Of a stretch of DNA of 48,337 nucleotides, positions 16,397 to 24,931 are shown one piece after another; positions within the stretch are counted from its first letter, which is position 1, and each line of letters opens with the position of its first letter. Source of the DNA: Alphaproteobacteria bacterium. GTDB taxonomy: Bacteria; Pseudomonadota; Alphaproteobacteria; Rhodobacterales; Rhodobacteraceae. The notes below the pieces were generated by a model. It was not told the DNA's origin, did no database searches, and saw only the letters and a list, made by a program, of their open reading frames with translations. The translations under genes and the position numbers were made by a program. The stretch is from positions 1-48,337 of the forward strand of contig JAUHXK010000018.1 of NCBI GenBank assembly GCA_030427405.1. Reading direction: 5' to 3'.

Positions 16397-17017
16397 ATGC
16401 CCCGCGCCTTTTCTGAACTGACTTTCACACCAGCGGTCCGCGTCCATCAGGAACGGATGGGATCTGCGGACAGCTATGGCAAGTTTCTTGATGCGGGCCC
16501 GAGATCAGGCCATGAGATAAAAGAGGCCGAACGCGCCTTTATCGAGGCGCGCGACGGGTTCTACCAGGCGACTGTTTCCGAAACCGGATGGCCCTATGTT
16601 CAGTTCCGCGGCGGGCCGGTCGGCTTTCTGAAGGTGCTGGGGCCGCAGACAATCGGCTATGCCGACTTTTCCGGCAACAAACAGTATATTTCCCGCGGCA
16701 ACCTGGACGGAAACGACCGCATCGCGATGATCCTGATGGATTATGCCAACAAGCGCCGCCTCAAGATCCTGGGCCGGGTCTCGTTTGCAGAAGGCGCAGA
16801 TGCCGCGGCCGAGCTTTACCCGGACGGCGCCGAAGCAAAAGCCGAACGCGCGGCCACGATCCATGTCGAAGCCCTGGACTGGAATTGCCCCCGTCACATC
16901 ACGCCCCGTTTTACCGAGGCCGAACTACGCCCTCATTTGACTGCGCTGGGTCAGGAATTGGCGACCTTGCAGGCCGAAAACGAGGCTTTGAAGCAAAAGC
17001 TGGCGAAACTGGCCTGA
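16397..17017 (+). CDS. Pyridoxamine 5'-phosphate oxidase-family flavin protein
   Basis: A 206-residue protein of the split beta-barrel FMN-binding family. Recognisable segments are ARDGFYQATVSETGWPYVQFRGGPVGFLKVL, YADFSGNKQYISRGNL and RIAMILMDYANKRRLKILGRV, matching the PNPOx-like group that also includes general stress and nitroreductase-type proteins. The C-terminus (HLTALGQELATLQAENEALK, about residues 180-204) forms a heptad coiled coil that is not part of the core fold and may drive oligomerisation. Start at 16397 follows an AAAGGA site. It is the second enzyme gene of the TetR-controlled operon. Its substrate is unknown. It is not expected to be the vitamin B6 enzyme itself. Confidence 0.85.
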   Translation: MPRAFSELTFTPAVRVHQERMGSADSYGKFLDAGPRSGHEIKEAERAFIEARDGFYQATVSETGWPYVQFRGGPVGFLKVLGPQTIGYADFSGNKQYISRGNLDGNDRIAMILMDYANKRRLKILGRVSFAEGADAAAELYPDGAEAKAERAATIHVEALDWNCPRHITPRFTEAELRPHLTALGQELATLQAENEALKQKLAKLA

Positions 17018-17062
17018 ATTGCGCCCTGAACGCCACGACCCCAGGAAAAGGACACTGTCACA

Positions 17063-17224
17063 ATGATGCGCTCTGCCCTGAATGTCGCCACGTATTTCAT
17101 CGTGGGTTCTGCCCTGTGCGTGGCCGTGATCATGTTCGGCTTTTTTGTGTCGCCCGAAGCGGTCAGAACTTCGCCGGATTTTAAGCTGAACATGCTGTTG
17201 CTTGACCAGATGCCGCGCCGCTAG
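17063..17224 (+). CDS. Small single-pass membrane protein (53 aa)
   Basis: A 53-residue frame with AAGGA about ten bases upstream of ATG. The N-terminal MMRSALNVATYFIVGSALCV and following AVIMFGFFV form one transmembrane segment. A short polar tail ends in a Met/Leu-rich stretch and Arg-Arg. It is 45 bases after the PNPOx-family gene and 27 bases from the convergent TetR gene, so it probably ends the operon that starts near 15824. I do not recognise its family. An anchor or modulator role is conceivable but not shown. Confidence 0.6.
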   Translation: MMRSALNVATYFIVGSALCVAVIMFGFFVSPEAVRTSPDFKLNMLLLDQMPRR

Positions 17225-17251
17225 GCGGCGTCGGTCGCGGCGCTGCGCCCA

Positions 17252-17923
17252 TCACCCTTGAGGCGGTGAAATCATTGCCTCGATCCCCGCCGCGCAAAAG
17301 GCGATCAGGCTGTCAATTTGCGCCAGGTCTCCGCCTTTGGACAGGGCTTCGACGCGCCAGGCACTGTTCAGATGCGCCAGCATGGCCGACACGGAATAAA
17401 CCTGGCCGCTGGCCAGCAGGGCCGGGTCCGTACCGGGGTAAAGCTTGGCAATTTCCGCGATAAAGCGTTGCGCGGTGGGATCAAAATACTCGGCCGCGAT
17501 ATCCCGCCAGCGCGGATCGACCGAGACATGGGCAACCAGGCGACCGTAAGCCATCCATCCATCCCCCCCCGACAGCGCAAGCGTCACGTAGGGACGGATG
17601 AAGCAATCCAGGATATCCCGCAGGTTCAATGGACCGCTGGCCTGTAATGCCTCAAGCGTTTCCACCCTGATCCGGGCCAGTTCGCCTGCGCGCCGCGCCA
17701 CGGTCTGGTAAAACAGTTCTTCCTTGCCGCCACCGTGATGATGCACCAACCCGACCTGCACCCCGGCCCTGGCCGCAATATCTCGGATCGAAGCCCCCTC
17801 GAATCCCCGGTCGGCAAACAGGCATTCTGCCGCATCCAGGATCTTGGCCTTGGTCTGCAATGACCGCTGAGAAGGTGCCCTTTGCCTTGGTTTTTCGATG
17901 TTTTTTTGAGTCATGATTTTCAT
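17252..17923 (-). CDS. TetR-family transcriptional regulator
   Basis: A 223-residue regulator with an N-terminal basic extension and the helix-turn-helix QTKAKILDAAECLFADRGFEGASIRDIAARAGVQVGLVHHHGGGKEELFYQTV. The usual tyrosine-rich end of the recognition helix (YYHFxSKE) reads VHHHGGGKE here. A C-terminal TetR ligand domain follows (RPYVTLALSG-, AYGRLVAHVSVDPRWRDIAAEYFDP). ATG at 17921-17923 has AAGG in front. It is divergent from the monooxygenase operon starting at 17977, with only 53 bases between. An imperfect palindrome lies there, so it almost certainly controls that operon. Confidence 0.92.
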   Translation of the reverse strand: MKIMTQKNIEKPRQRAPSQRSLQTKAKILDAAECLFADRGFEGASIRDIAARAGVQVGLVHHHGGGKEELFYQTVARRAGELARIRVETLEALQASGPLNLRDILDCFIRPYVTLALSGGDGWMAYGRLVAHVSVDPRWRDIAAEYFDPTAQRFIAEIAKLYPGTDPALLASGQVYSVSAMLAHLNSAWRVEALSKGGDLAQIDSLIAFCAAGIEAMISPPQG

Positions 17924-17934
17924 CTTGCCTTATT

Positions 17935-17950
17935 TTGTACGTTCGTTCAA
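17935..17950. promoter_or_regulatory. Putative operator between TetR gene and monooxygenase operon
   Basis: TTGTACGTTCGTTCAA contains the inverted halves TTGTACG and CGTTCAA (six of seven positions symmetric). It resembles the ACG-NN-CGT type of operator used by many TetR proteins and occupies the centre of the 53-base divergent region. Confidence 0.55.
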
Positions 17951-17976
17951 GTTAAGCCTGCGAGCAGGGAGGTATC

Positions 17977-19293
17977 ATGGAACAATCGCGCGGGGCTTTC
18001 GCCTTGATCGGCGCTGGCCCGATGGGGTTGGCGGCAGCCAAGGTCTTGATGGAACAGGGTGTCCCGTTTCAGGGGTTCGAGCTGCATTCGGATGTGGGCG
18101 GCCTTTGGGACATCGATGCGCCCAACTCGACGATGTATGAAACCGCACACCTCATTTCGTCCAAACGCATGACCGAATTCGCGGATTATCCGATGGATGA
18201 CGCGGTGGCCGAATACCCTTCGCACAGGGCGATGCGGGACTATTTCCGGGCCTTCGCTGACCATTTCGGGATACGCGACCGGTACGTGTTCAATGCCGAA
18301 GTCACCGAGGTCACGCCCCTGGGCAAACCGGGCGACGGGTGGCGTGTCAGCTGGCGCGACGCCTCGGGCATGCAATCGGCTGAATTTGCCGGGGTCCTTA
18401 TCGCGAATGGCACCCTGTCCGAACCCAACATGCCCACCCTGCCCGGCCATTTCGACGGAGAGCTCCTCCATGCCGGGCAATATCGCTATCCCAAGCAGTT
18501 TGACGGCAAGCGCGTGCTGGTCATGGGCGCCGGAAACTCCGGGTGCGACATCGCCGTCGATGCCATTCATCACGCCACGACGTGTGACCTGTCTATGCGG
18601 CGCGGATACTATTTTGTCCCGAAATACGTGTTCGGCAAACCGGCCGACACGATGGGTGGCATGATCCGACTGCCCATGTGGCTCAAGCGCAAGGTCGACG
18701 GGCTGATCCTGCGATGGTTTGTCGGCGACCCGCAGAAATACGGGTTTCCCAAACCGGACTACCAGCTTTACGAAAGCCACCCGGTGGTCAATTCGCTAGT
18801 GCTGTATCACGCAGGCCACGGGGATTTGCGCATCCGTCCCGATATTGACCACATCGACGGAAAGACCGTCCATTTCAAGGACGGGACACAGGCCGACTAT
18901 GACATGATCTTGGCCGCGACGGGGTACAAGCTGCATTACCCCTTTATCGACAAGGACTTGCTGAACTGGCAGGGCGATGCCCCGCATTTGTACCTGAACG
19001 CCATGCACCCGGATCGCGATGACCTGTTCGTTCTGGGCATGATCGAAGCAACCGGACTGGGCTGGCAGGGACGGCACGAGCAGGCCGAGATGGTGGCGCG
19101 CTACATAAAAGGTCTTCAAACGGGCAGTTCCGCAGCTGCCGCATTGAAGGCCGAAAAAGAAAAAACCTATGAGCGCGCCACCGGAGGCATGAACTACCTC
19201 AATCTTGCCCGCATGGCCTATTACGTGGACAAGGCCACCTATCGCAAGGCGGTCACGGGTTGGATCGACCGGCTTCGGAAAGCCGCCCCATGA
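17977..19293 (+). CDS. Flavin-containing monooxygenase
   Basis: A 438-residue class B flavoprotein monooxygenase. It has the FAD Rossmann motif ALIGAGPMGLAAAK (about residue 10), the FMO fingerprint FDGELLHAGQY (FxGxxxHxxxY), the NADPH Rossmann motif VLVMGAGNSGCDIA (about residue 185) and the LAATGYK segment. FMOs oxygenate soft nucleophiles (N or S), and related Baeyer-Villiger enzymes oxygenate ketones. A GGGAGG ribosome site precedes the ATG. First gene of a four-gene operon whose cistrons overlap by four bases each. The downstream transporter and dehydrogenases suggest uptake and oxidation of one organic compound, perhaps a terpenoid- or steroid-like acid. The substrate is not known. Confidence 0.92.
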   Translation: MEQSRGAFALIGAGPMGLAAAKVLMEQGVPFQGFELHSDVGGLWDIDAPNSTMYETAHLISSKRMTEFADYPMDDAVAEYPSHRAMRDYFRAFADHFGIRDRYVFNAEVTEVTPLGKPGDGWRVSWRDASGMQSAEFAGVLIANGTLSEPNMPTLPGHFDGELLHAGQYRYPKQFDGKRVLVMGAGNSGCDIAVDAIHHATTCDLSMRRGYYFVPKYVFGKPADTMGGMIRLPMWLKRKVDGLILRWFVGDPQKYGFPKPDYQLYESHPVVNSLVLYHAGHGDLRIRPDIDHIDGKTVHFKDGTQADYDMILAATGYKLHYPFIDKDLLNWQGDAPHLYLNAMHPDRDDLFVLGMIEATGLGWQGRHEQAEMVARYIKGLQTGSSAAAALKAEKEKTYERATGGMNYLNLARMAYYVDKATYRKAVTGWIDRLRKAAP

Positions 19294-20192
19294 CCGGCAT
19301 CGACGAAGTTACGCTGAATTTCAGCCCCGCGTCGCTGACCCTGCTGAATGCCATTCTGGCGATCGTGATGTTCTCGATCGCCATCGACCTGAAACCACGC
19401 GATTTTGACCGTTTGCGCCGGGCCCCGAAACCGGTGGTCGTCGGGCTGGTATCGCAATTCTTCGTTTTGCCCGCCCTGACCTTTGGTCTGGTCTGGATGT
19501 TCGCCCCGCGCCCGTCGATTGCGCTTGGGCTGATCCTTGTGGCGGCCTGCCCGGGCGGGAATATCTCGAACTTCATCACGCATCGCGCCGGGGGGAACGC
19601 CGCCCTGTCCGTGTCGATGACCGCCTTTGCGACGATTGGCGCCATCGTGATGACGCCATTCAATATCGCCTTTTGGGGCGGGTTGTACCCGCCGACGCGG
19701 GAAATCCTTCAACGCACGGAAATCGACCCGGTTCAAATCGCGATCATCGTCGGCCTCATGCTGATCCTGCCGCTTGTGCTGGGCATCACGCTCAACCAAA
19801 GGCACCCGGCTTTGACCGCCAGGCTGCGCACCCCGCTGCAATACCTGTCGATGGGAATATTCGTTGCGTTCATCATACTCGCCCTGGCGGCCAACTGGGA
19901 GTTCTTCCTGAGTTTCGCCGGGGCAGTCGCCGGGCTTGTGATCATTCACAACGCACTGGCACTGGGGGGCGGTTGGGTCGTGGCCACTCTGACCCGGCTG
20001 TCCCCCTTCGATCGGCGCGCCGTAACGATTGAAACCGGCATTCAGAATTCGGGCCTGGGGCTGGTGCTGATCTTCGCGTTCTTTCACGGGTTGGGCGGGA
20101 TGGCCGTTGTCGCAGCGTTCTGGGGGATCTGGCACGCCGTCTCGGGGCTTGCGCTTGCCACCGCCATGGCCCGGACCGAGGCCGCCCGATGA
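19290..20192 (+). CDS. Bile acid:sodium symporter (BASS) family transporter
   Basis: A 300-residue inner-membrane protein with about nine or ten hydrophobic helices. Family signatures include MFSIAIDLKPRDFDRL near residue 35, LVAACPGGNISNFITHRAGGNAALSVSMTA in the crossover region that binds sodium, and ETGIQNSGLGLVLIF in the second repeat. Members take up organic anions (bile acids, pyruvate, pantoate and others) with sodium. ATG overlaps the monooxygenase stop by four bases (ATGA). Position between a monooxygenase and two SDR enzymes suggests it imports their substrate, or a related acid. A longer frame starting at 19260 overlaps the upstream gene and is not needed. Confidence 0.92.
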   Translation: MTGIDEVTLNFSPASLTLLNAILAIVMFSIAIDLKPRDFDRLRRAPKPVVVGLVSQFFVLPALTFGLVWMFAPRPSIALGLILVAACPGGNISNFITHRAGGNAALSVSMTAFATIGAIVMTPFNIAFWGGLYPPTREILQRTEIDPVQIAIIVGLMLILPLVLGITLNQRHPALTARLRTPLQYLSMGIFVAFIILALAANWEFFLSFAGAVAGLVIIHNALALGGGWVVATLTRLSPFDRRAVTIETGIQNSGLGLVLIFAFFHGLGGMAVVAAFWGIWHAVSGLALATAMARTEAAR

Positions 20193-21124
20193 CCCGCCTG
20201 TTGATCACCGGCGCGGCGGGTATGGTCGGGCGAGCCCTGTTGCAAGACCTGCCGACAGGGGCCGAGGTCATTGCGACCGACTTGCACAAACCAGCCGACC
20301 TGCCGGGTTCCGTGACATACCTGCCGATGGACGTAACCACCGCGCAACCGGAACAGATCATAGCGCAGGTCAAACCAGATGTGATCATTCACCTGGCCTC
20401 TATCGTCACCCCGCCTTCGGGAATGGAGAGGGCCGCGACCTTTGCCGTGGACGTCGAAGGCACGCGCAAGGTTCTTGAGGCCGCGGTTGCCAATGGAACG
20501 CGCCGGCTGGTCGTTACCTCATCCGGAGCGGCCTATGGCTATCACCCCGACAATCCCGTCCCTTTGCGGGAAGGCGACGCGCTGCGCGGCAATCCCGAAT
20601 TTCCTTATTCCGACCACAAGCGGCAAGTCGAAGAACTGCTGGCCGCCGCGCGGCAAACAGCGCCCGGGCTTGAACAGGTCATATTGCGGGTCGGAACCGT
20701 TCTGGGTGACGGGACCGAGAACCAGATAACCGCGCTGTTTCACAAACCTCGCCTGCTGGCCGTCACCGGCAGCGAAAGCCCATTTGTCTTTATCTGGACC
20801 CGCGATCTTGCCCGCATCCTGAAACGGGCGGCAACCGATGGTCCGCCCGGTATCTACAATGTCGCCGGAGACGGCGCTCTGGGCGTCGGCGATCTTGCGC
20901 GCATGCTGGGTAAACCGGTTCTCCGCCTGCCAGCATGGCTGCTCCGGGCAGGTCTGGCTGTCGCACGCCCCCTTGGGCTGTCGCGGTACGGCCCGGAACA
21001 GGTCCGGTTTCTGCAATACCGGCCGGTTCTGGACAACAGCGCACTGAAATCCGAGTTCGGGTACACGCCTGAACGGAGCAGCGCCCAGGTATTCGATCAC
21101 TGGAAACGGCAGGCAGGGTTATGA
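20189..21124 (+). CDS. NAD-dependent epimerase/dehydratase (extended SDR)
   Basis: A 311-residue extended short-chain dehydrogenase. It starts with the nucleotide motif LLITGAAGMVGRALL (GxxGxxG), then HLASIVTP, VVTSSGAAYGYHPD and the active-site YSDHKRQ (YxxxK). The C-terminal substrate lobe is about 120 residues. It resembles the UDP-sugar epimerase / 3-beta-hydroxysteroid-dehydrogenase branch, which acts on sugars or on alicyclic alcohols. The ATG overlaps the transporter stop (ATGA). The lack of other sugar genes and the presence of a monooxygenase favour an alcohol/ketone substrate over a nucleotide sugar. This is inference. Confidence 0.9.
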   Translation: MTRLLITGAAGMVGRALLQDLPTGAEVIATDLHKPADLPGSVTYLPMDVTTAQPEQIIAQVKPDVIIHLASIVTPPSGMERAATFAVDVEGTRKVLEAAVANGTRRLVVTSSGAAYGYHPDNPVPLREGDALRGNPEFPYSDHKRQVEELLAAARQTAPGLEQVILRVGTVLGDGTENQITALFHKPRLLAVTGSESPFVFIWTRDLARILKRAATDGPPGIYNVAGDGALGVGDLARMLGKPVLRLPAWLLRAGLAVARPLGLSRYGPEQVRFLQYRPVLDNSALKSEFGYTPERSSAQVFDHWKRQAGL

Positions 21125-21879
21125 AAACAGCGGTAATCTCGGGCGGTGCAGGTGGGTTGGGCCAGGCCTTGTCGGGCATGTTGCAAGCCCGCGGTTGGCG
21201 GGTTGTCTTGCTGGACCTGGACATATCCGGTCTGGACAATACGCCCACCCAGCTTGCCCTGGCATGCGATCTGACCAACCCGCAACAATTGTCGACGGCC
21301 ATCGACCAAACCGTTGCCTCAAGCGACAGCATTGATCTGGTCATCTATAATGCCGGGATCACCCAGATTGCCGGGTTCGACCAGTCCGACGAAAAAAGTC
21401 ACCGCAAGGTCTTTGAAATCAACTATTTCGCAGCCGTGGCCATGGCCCGCGCCTTACTGCCCGAGATACGCAAATCCGGCGGGGCACATCTGGCAATCTC
21501 GTCAGTGGCCGGGTTCGCTCCGCTTTATCACCGCACTGCCTATGCGGCATCGAAACATGCGCTCGAAGGGTTCTTCAAATCGTTGCGGTCCGAGGAAAAG
21601 CCCCATGGCGTCCGGGTCCATATCGCCTCCCCGTCCTTTGTGTCGACGAACCCCGGCAACCCCGAAAGACAAGCGGACGGCACCGCGCGCCCCGGATCGG
21701 CCACGGACGGGATGGACGAGATGAGCCCCGAAGCCGCCGCCGCGACCATTTTGCGCGGACTGGACAAGGGGGCACCGACGATCCCAGTGGGCCGGGTCGC
21801 AAAATTGGCTTGGTGGCTCAACGGGTTAGCGCCAAAAATCTACCAAAGATTGATGGAACGCAACATAAGCGGCTCCTGA
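21121..21879 (+). CDS. Short-chain dehydrogenase/reductase (classical SDR)
   Basis: A 252-residue classical SDR with the cofactor motif AVISGGAGGLGQAL, the NAG motif (IYNAGITQ), the catalytic Ser in HLAISSVAG and YAASK (Tyr and Lys of the YxxxK motif). Aspartate after the second strand (LLDLDISG) suggests a preference for NAD(H). The C-terminal stretch KLAWWLNGLAPKIYQRLM is hydrophobic and may form a membrane-associating helix, as in several SDRs acting on lipids. ATG overlaps the previous stop by four bases. It is the last gene of the TetR-controlled operon. The CueR-type copper promoter follows. Confidence 0.92.
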   Translation: MKTAVISGGAGGLGQALSGMLQARGWRVVLLDLDISGLDNTPTQLALACDLTNPQQLSTAIDQTVASSDSIDLVIYNAGITQIAGFDQSDEKSHRKVFEINYFAAVAMARALLPEIRKSGGAHLAISSVAGFAPLYHRTAYAASKHALEGFFKSLRSEEKPHGVRVHIASPSFVSTNPGNPERQADGTARPGSATDGMDEMSPEAAAATILRGLDKGAPTIPVGRVAKLAWWLNGLAPKIYQRLMERNISGS

Positions 21880-21908
21880 CCTTCCCGCATATTCTTGATG
21901 ACCCCCTC

Positions 21909-21939
21909 TTGACCTTCCAGTTACCGGAACCCTCATGTG
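21909..21939 (+). promoter_or_regulatory. CueR-type copper-responsive promoter of copA
   Basis: TTGACC (21909-21914) serves as the -35 element. It is followed by the dyad ACCTTCCAGTTACCGGAACCC (split as ACCTTCC, AGTTACC, GGAACCC), close to the known CueR operator, and a poor -10 near TCATGTGA after an unusually long 19-base spacer. This layout is the hallmark of MerR-family activated promoters. The copA start codon is about 30 bases downstream. Confidence 0.8.
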
Positions 21940-21967
21940 AAGGGGGAACTGCATCAGGGCGACTCGG

Positions 21968-24448
21968 ATGGACGGACCAAATACCACTCAGATCAAGATA
22001 ACCGGCATGGGATGCGCATCCTGCGTCGGGCGCGTCGAAGCCGCCTTGCACGCGGTTCCGGGCGTTGGCGAAGCCGCCGTGAACTTTGCGACCGAAACGG
22101 CAACGGTCACCCATGCGGCCCCATTGTCTGACGTGACGCGAGCGCTGTCCGAAGCGGGCTATCCCGTGGCCACGCAACAGGCCGAATTGCAGATCGACGG
22201 CATGAGCTGCGCCGCATGCGTCAGAAGAATCGAGCGCATTCTGACCGACATGTCGGGCGTCGTGGCGGCCGATGTGAACCTTGCCACCCATCGCGCCAAC
22301 GTCATCTTTCTGGAAACGACAACTGACCCGTCCGAACTGGCAAAATCGCTTACGCAGGCCGGATACCCAGCGCGACCGGCCCAAGACATCCGCTCAGCGG
22401 CCGAGGGCGATGCCGGAGCAGATGAGCGCCAGCGCCTGACGCGTTCGGTGGTTGTTGCGTCCGTCCTAGCATTGCCGGTCTTCCTGCTTGAGATGGGCGG
22501 GCACCTGATCCCGGCCTTTCACCATTGGATTCACGGAACGCTGGGAACACAGACAAGCCACGGTGTTCAGTTCCTGCTGACAACGGTCTTGCTGCTTGGT
22601 CCGGGCCGCATGTTCTATGCCAAAGGCATTCCGTCACTTTTGCGCGGCGCGCCGGACATGAACGCCCTTGTGGCGTTGGGAACGGGTGCGGCCTATGTGT
22701 TCTCGGTCATCGCCACCTTTGCCCCGAACATCCTGCCGCCGGGCACGGCCAACGTCTATTTCGAAGCCGCTGCGGTGATTGTCGTCCTTATTCTGCTAGG
22801 CCGTCTGATGGAGGCCCGCGCCAAGGGCCGGACCGGCGCCGCCATCCGGATGCTGGTGGGACTTCAGCCCAAAACCGCGCGGGTCGCGCGGAACGGTGCA
22901 ATGATTGACCTGCCGGTCGCAGAAATCACAACCGGCGATACCGTTCTGATCCGGCCAGGGGAACGCGTCCCGGTCGATGCAGAGATTCTGGACGGTACGT
23001 CCTACGTAGATGAAAGCATGATTACCGGCGAACCGGTGCCTGCGGGCAAAACATCCGGCGACCCGGTCATCGGCGGCACCGTCAACGGCACCGGGGCGCT
23101 GACCGTGCGGGCAACGCATGTTGGCGCCGACACCGTTCTTGCACAGGTCATAGCGATGGTTCAGCAGGCGCAGGGGGCCAAGCTGCCAATCCAGGGGCTG
23201 GTCGACCGGATCACCTATTACTTTGTGCCTGCGGTGATCGGGCTGGCGCTTGCGACAATTGGTGTATGGCTGTTGTTGGGGCCTGCGCCGTCCCTGCCGC
23301 TGGCGCTGGTGGCCGGAGTTTCGGTTCTGATCATCGCCTGCCCCTGCGCCATGGGCCTTGCGACACCAACCTCGATCATGGTGGGTACGGGCCGGGCCGC
23401 GGAACTTGGTGTGTTATTTCGCAAGGGCGACGCGTTGCAGCACCTGCAACAGGCAAAGGTGATCGCTCTGGACAAGACCGGCACGCTCACTCTGGGGCGG
23501 CCCGAGCTTGACCAGATCATAACCGCCGATGGCCATTCTCGTGATGACGTTCTGCGCCTGGCCGCTGCAGTCGAGGCGCAGTCCGAGCACCCGATTGGCC
23601 GGGCCATTACGCGCGCTGGCCCCGCGCACCTGCCCGAACTGACCGATTTCGAGTCGCTCACAGGGCTGGGACTGCAGGCGACCGTTGAAGGGCGCCGCCT
23701 GTTGGTCGGATCACGGGCACTGATGCAAAATCACGGCATCGCGCTTGGGGCGCTTGCTGACGCAATGGGCGAACGCGCGGCCGAAGGCGCGACCCCGGTC
23801 TATGTTGCTATTGATGGGCAGGCCGCCGCCGCAATTGCCGTGACGGACCCGATCAAACCCGAAACCCCTGCCGCACTTGCGCGGTTGCACGACATGGGTC
23901 TGACGCTGGCCATGATAACGGGTGACAATGCAAAAACGGCCCAGGCATTGGCCCGAAAGCTGGGCATCGACCACGTCACGGCCGAGGTTCTGCCCGGAGG
24001 CAAGGTCGATGCAATCGCCGATCTGCGCAACACGTTCGGCCCCGTCGCCTTTGTCGGCGACGGTATCAACGATGCACCCGCATTGGCCGCAGCAGATGTC
24101 GGCATCGCCATCGGCACCGGAACGGATATCGCGATTGAAACCGCCGATGTGGTCCTGATGTCGGGCAACCTGTCAGGCGTGGCCAACGCGCTGGAAATCA
24201 GCCGGAAAACGATGCGCAACATCCGTCAGAACCTGGGCTGGGCGTTCGGGTATAATACCTTGCTGATCCCGGTTGCGGCTGGGGTGCTCTATCCGTTCGG
24301 CGGGCATTTGCTGTCGCCGGTTCTGGCCGCCGGGGCGATGGCGCTGTCCAGCGTGTTTGTCGTCACCAATGCGCTGCGCCTTTACCGTATCCGCGCCAGC
24401 CTGCCCGACGCAGGCACCTCTGCAATCACAGAAAGGGTCACGCCATGA
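21968..24448 (+). CDS. copA: Copper-exporting P1B-type ATPase CopA
   Basis: An 826-residue inner-membrane ATPase that pumps Cu(I) out of the cytoplasm. Two N-terminal heavy-metal domains are present, with GMGCASC (Cys16, Cys19) and GMSCAAC (Cys81, Cys84). The membrane metal site is ACPCAMGLATP (Cys458, Cys460), the actuator motif is TGEP, the phosphorylated Asp502 is in DKTGTLTLG, and GDGINDAPALA is the hinge. The CPC motif plus the GYNT (GWAFGYNTLLIP) and MxxSS-like (MALSSV) helices define the Cu(I) subclass. It is preceded by a CueR-type promoter and overlaps cueR by four bases, so copper sensing and export are in one unit. Confidence 0.97.
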   Translation: MDGPNTTQIKITGMGCASCVGRVEAALHAVPGVGEAAVNFATETATVTHAAPLSDVTRALSEAGYPVATQQAELQIDGMSCAACVRRIERILTDMSGVVAADVNLATHRANVIFLETTTDPSELAKSLTQAGYPARPAQDIRSAAEGDAGADERQRLTRSVVVASVLALPVFLLEMGGHLIPAFHHWIHGTLGTQTSHGVQFLLTTVLLLGPGRMFYAKGIPSLLRGAPDMNALVALGTGAAYVFSVIATFAPNILPPGTANVYFEAAAVIVVLILLGRLMEARAKGRTGAAIRMLVGLQPKTARVARNGAMIDLPVAEITTGDTVLIRPGERVPVDAEILDGTSYVDESMITGEPVPAGKTSGDPVIGGTVNGTGALTVRATHVGADTVLAQVIAMVQQAQGAKLPIQGLVDRITYYFVPAVIGLALATIGVWLLLGPAPSLPLALVAGVSVLIIACPCAMGLATPTSIMVGTGRAAELGVLFRKGDALQHLQQAKVIALDKTGTLTLGRPELDQIITADGHSRDDVLRLAAAVEAQSEHPIGRAITRAGPAHLPELTDFESLTGLGLQATVEGRRLLVGSRALMQNHGIALGALADAMGERAAEGATPVYVAIDGQAAAAIAVTDPIKPETPAALARLHDMGLTLAMITGDNAKTAQALARKLGIDHVTAEVLPGGKVDAIADLRNTFGPVAFVGDGINDAPALAAADVGIAIGTGTDIAIETADVVLMSGNLSGVANALEISRKTMRNIRQNLGWAFGYNTLLIPVAAGVLYPFGGHLLSPVLAAGAMALSSVFVVTNALRLYRIRASLPDAGTSAITERVTP

Positions 24449-24834
24449 ACATAGGTCAAGCCTCGGATCAAACCGGGCTACCGGCGAAAACCATCCGGTA
24501 TTACGAAGATATCGCGCTGGTAAAGCCTGACCGTGACAGCAACGGGTACCGCAGTTTCCGCGCACAGGACATTCACAAGCTGAAATTCCTCGGGCGCGCG
24601 CGCACCCTGGGCTTTACGATCGAAGATTGCCGCACCCTGCTGGCCCTCTACGAGGATGAAACCCGCGCCAGCGCCGACGTGAAACAGGTCGCACGCGGCC
24701 ATCTGGCCCAGATCGATGCCAAGATCGCCGACCTCAGATCCATGCGGGACACGTTAAGCCACCTGGTCGAAGCCTGCGCCGGAGATGACCGGCCCGATTG
24801 TCCTATCCTTCGGGATCTTGGTGGCAAATCATAA
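24445..24834 (+). CDS. cueR: Cu(I)-responsive MerR-family regulator CueR
   Basis: A 129-residue MerR-family activator. The N-terminal winged helix (MNIGQASDQTGLPAKTIRYYEDIALV) binds the promoter, a long dimerisation helix follows, and the metal loop is CAGDDRPDC (Cys111 and Cys119, a C-X7-C pair), which is diagnostic for monovalent copper sensors. The C-terminus PILRDLGGKS also fits. ATG overlaps the copA stop (ATGA), so it is produced with the pump, giving autoregulation from the upstream dyad. No separate promoter was seen for it. Confidence 0.96.
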   Translation: MNIGQASDQTGLPAKTIRYYEDIALVKPDRDSNGYRSFRAQDIHKLKFLGRARTLGFTIEDCRTLLALYEDETRASADVKQVARGHLAQIDAKIADLRSMRDTLSHLVEACAGDDRPDCPILRDLGGKS

Positions 24835-24931
24835 CGCGGGGTTGCCCTTTGGGCGCAGCTTTGCTTTGTCTCTGCCAAACCATCCGGTCCTGCGACACCT
24901 CGCGGCACCGGGCAGCGGAGAGGATCACCAA

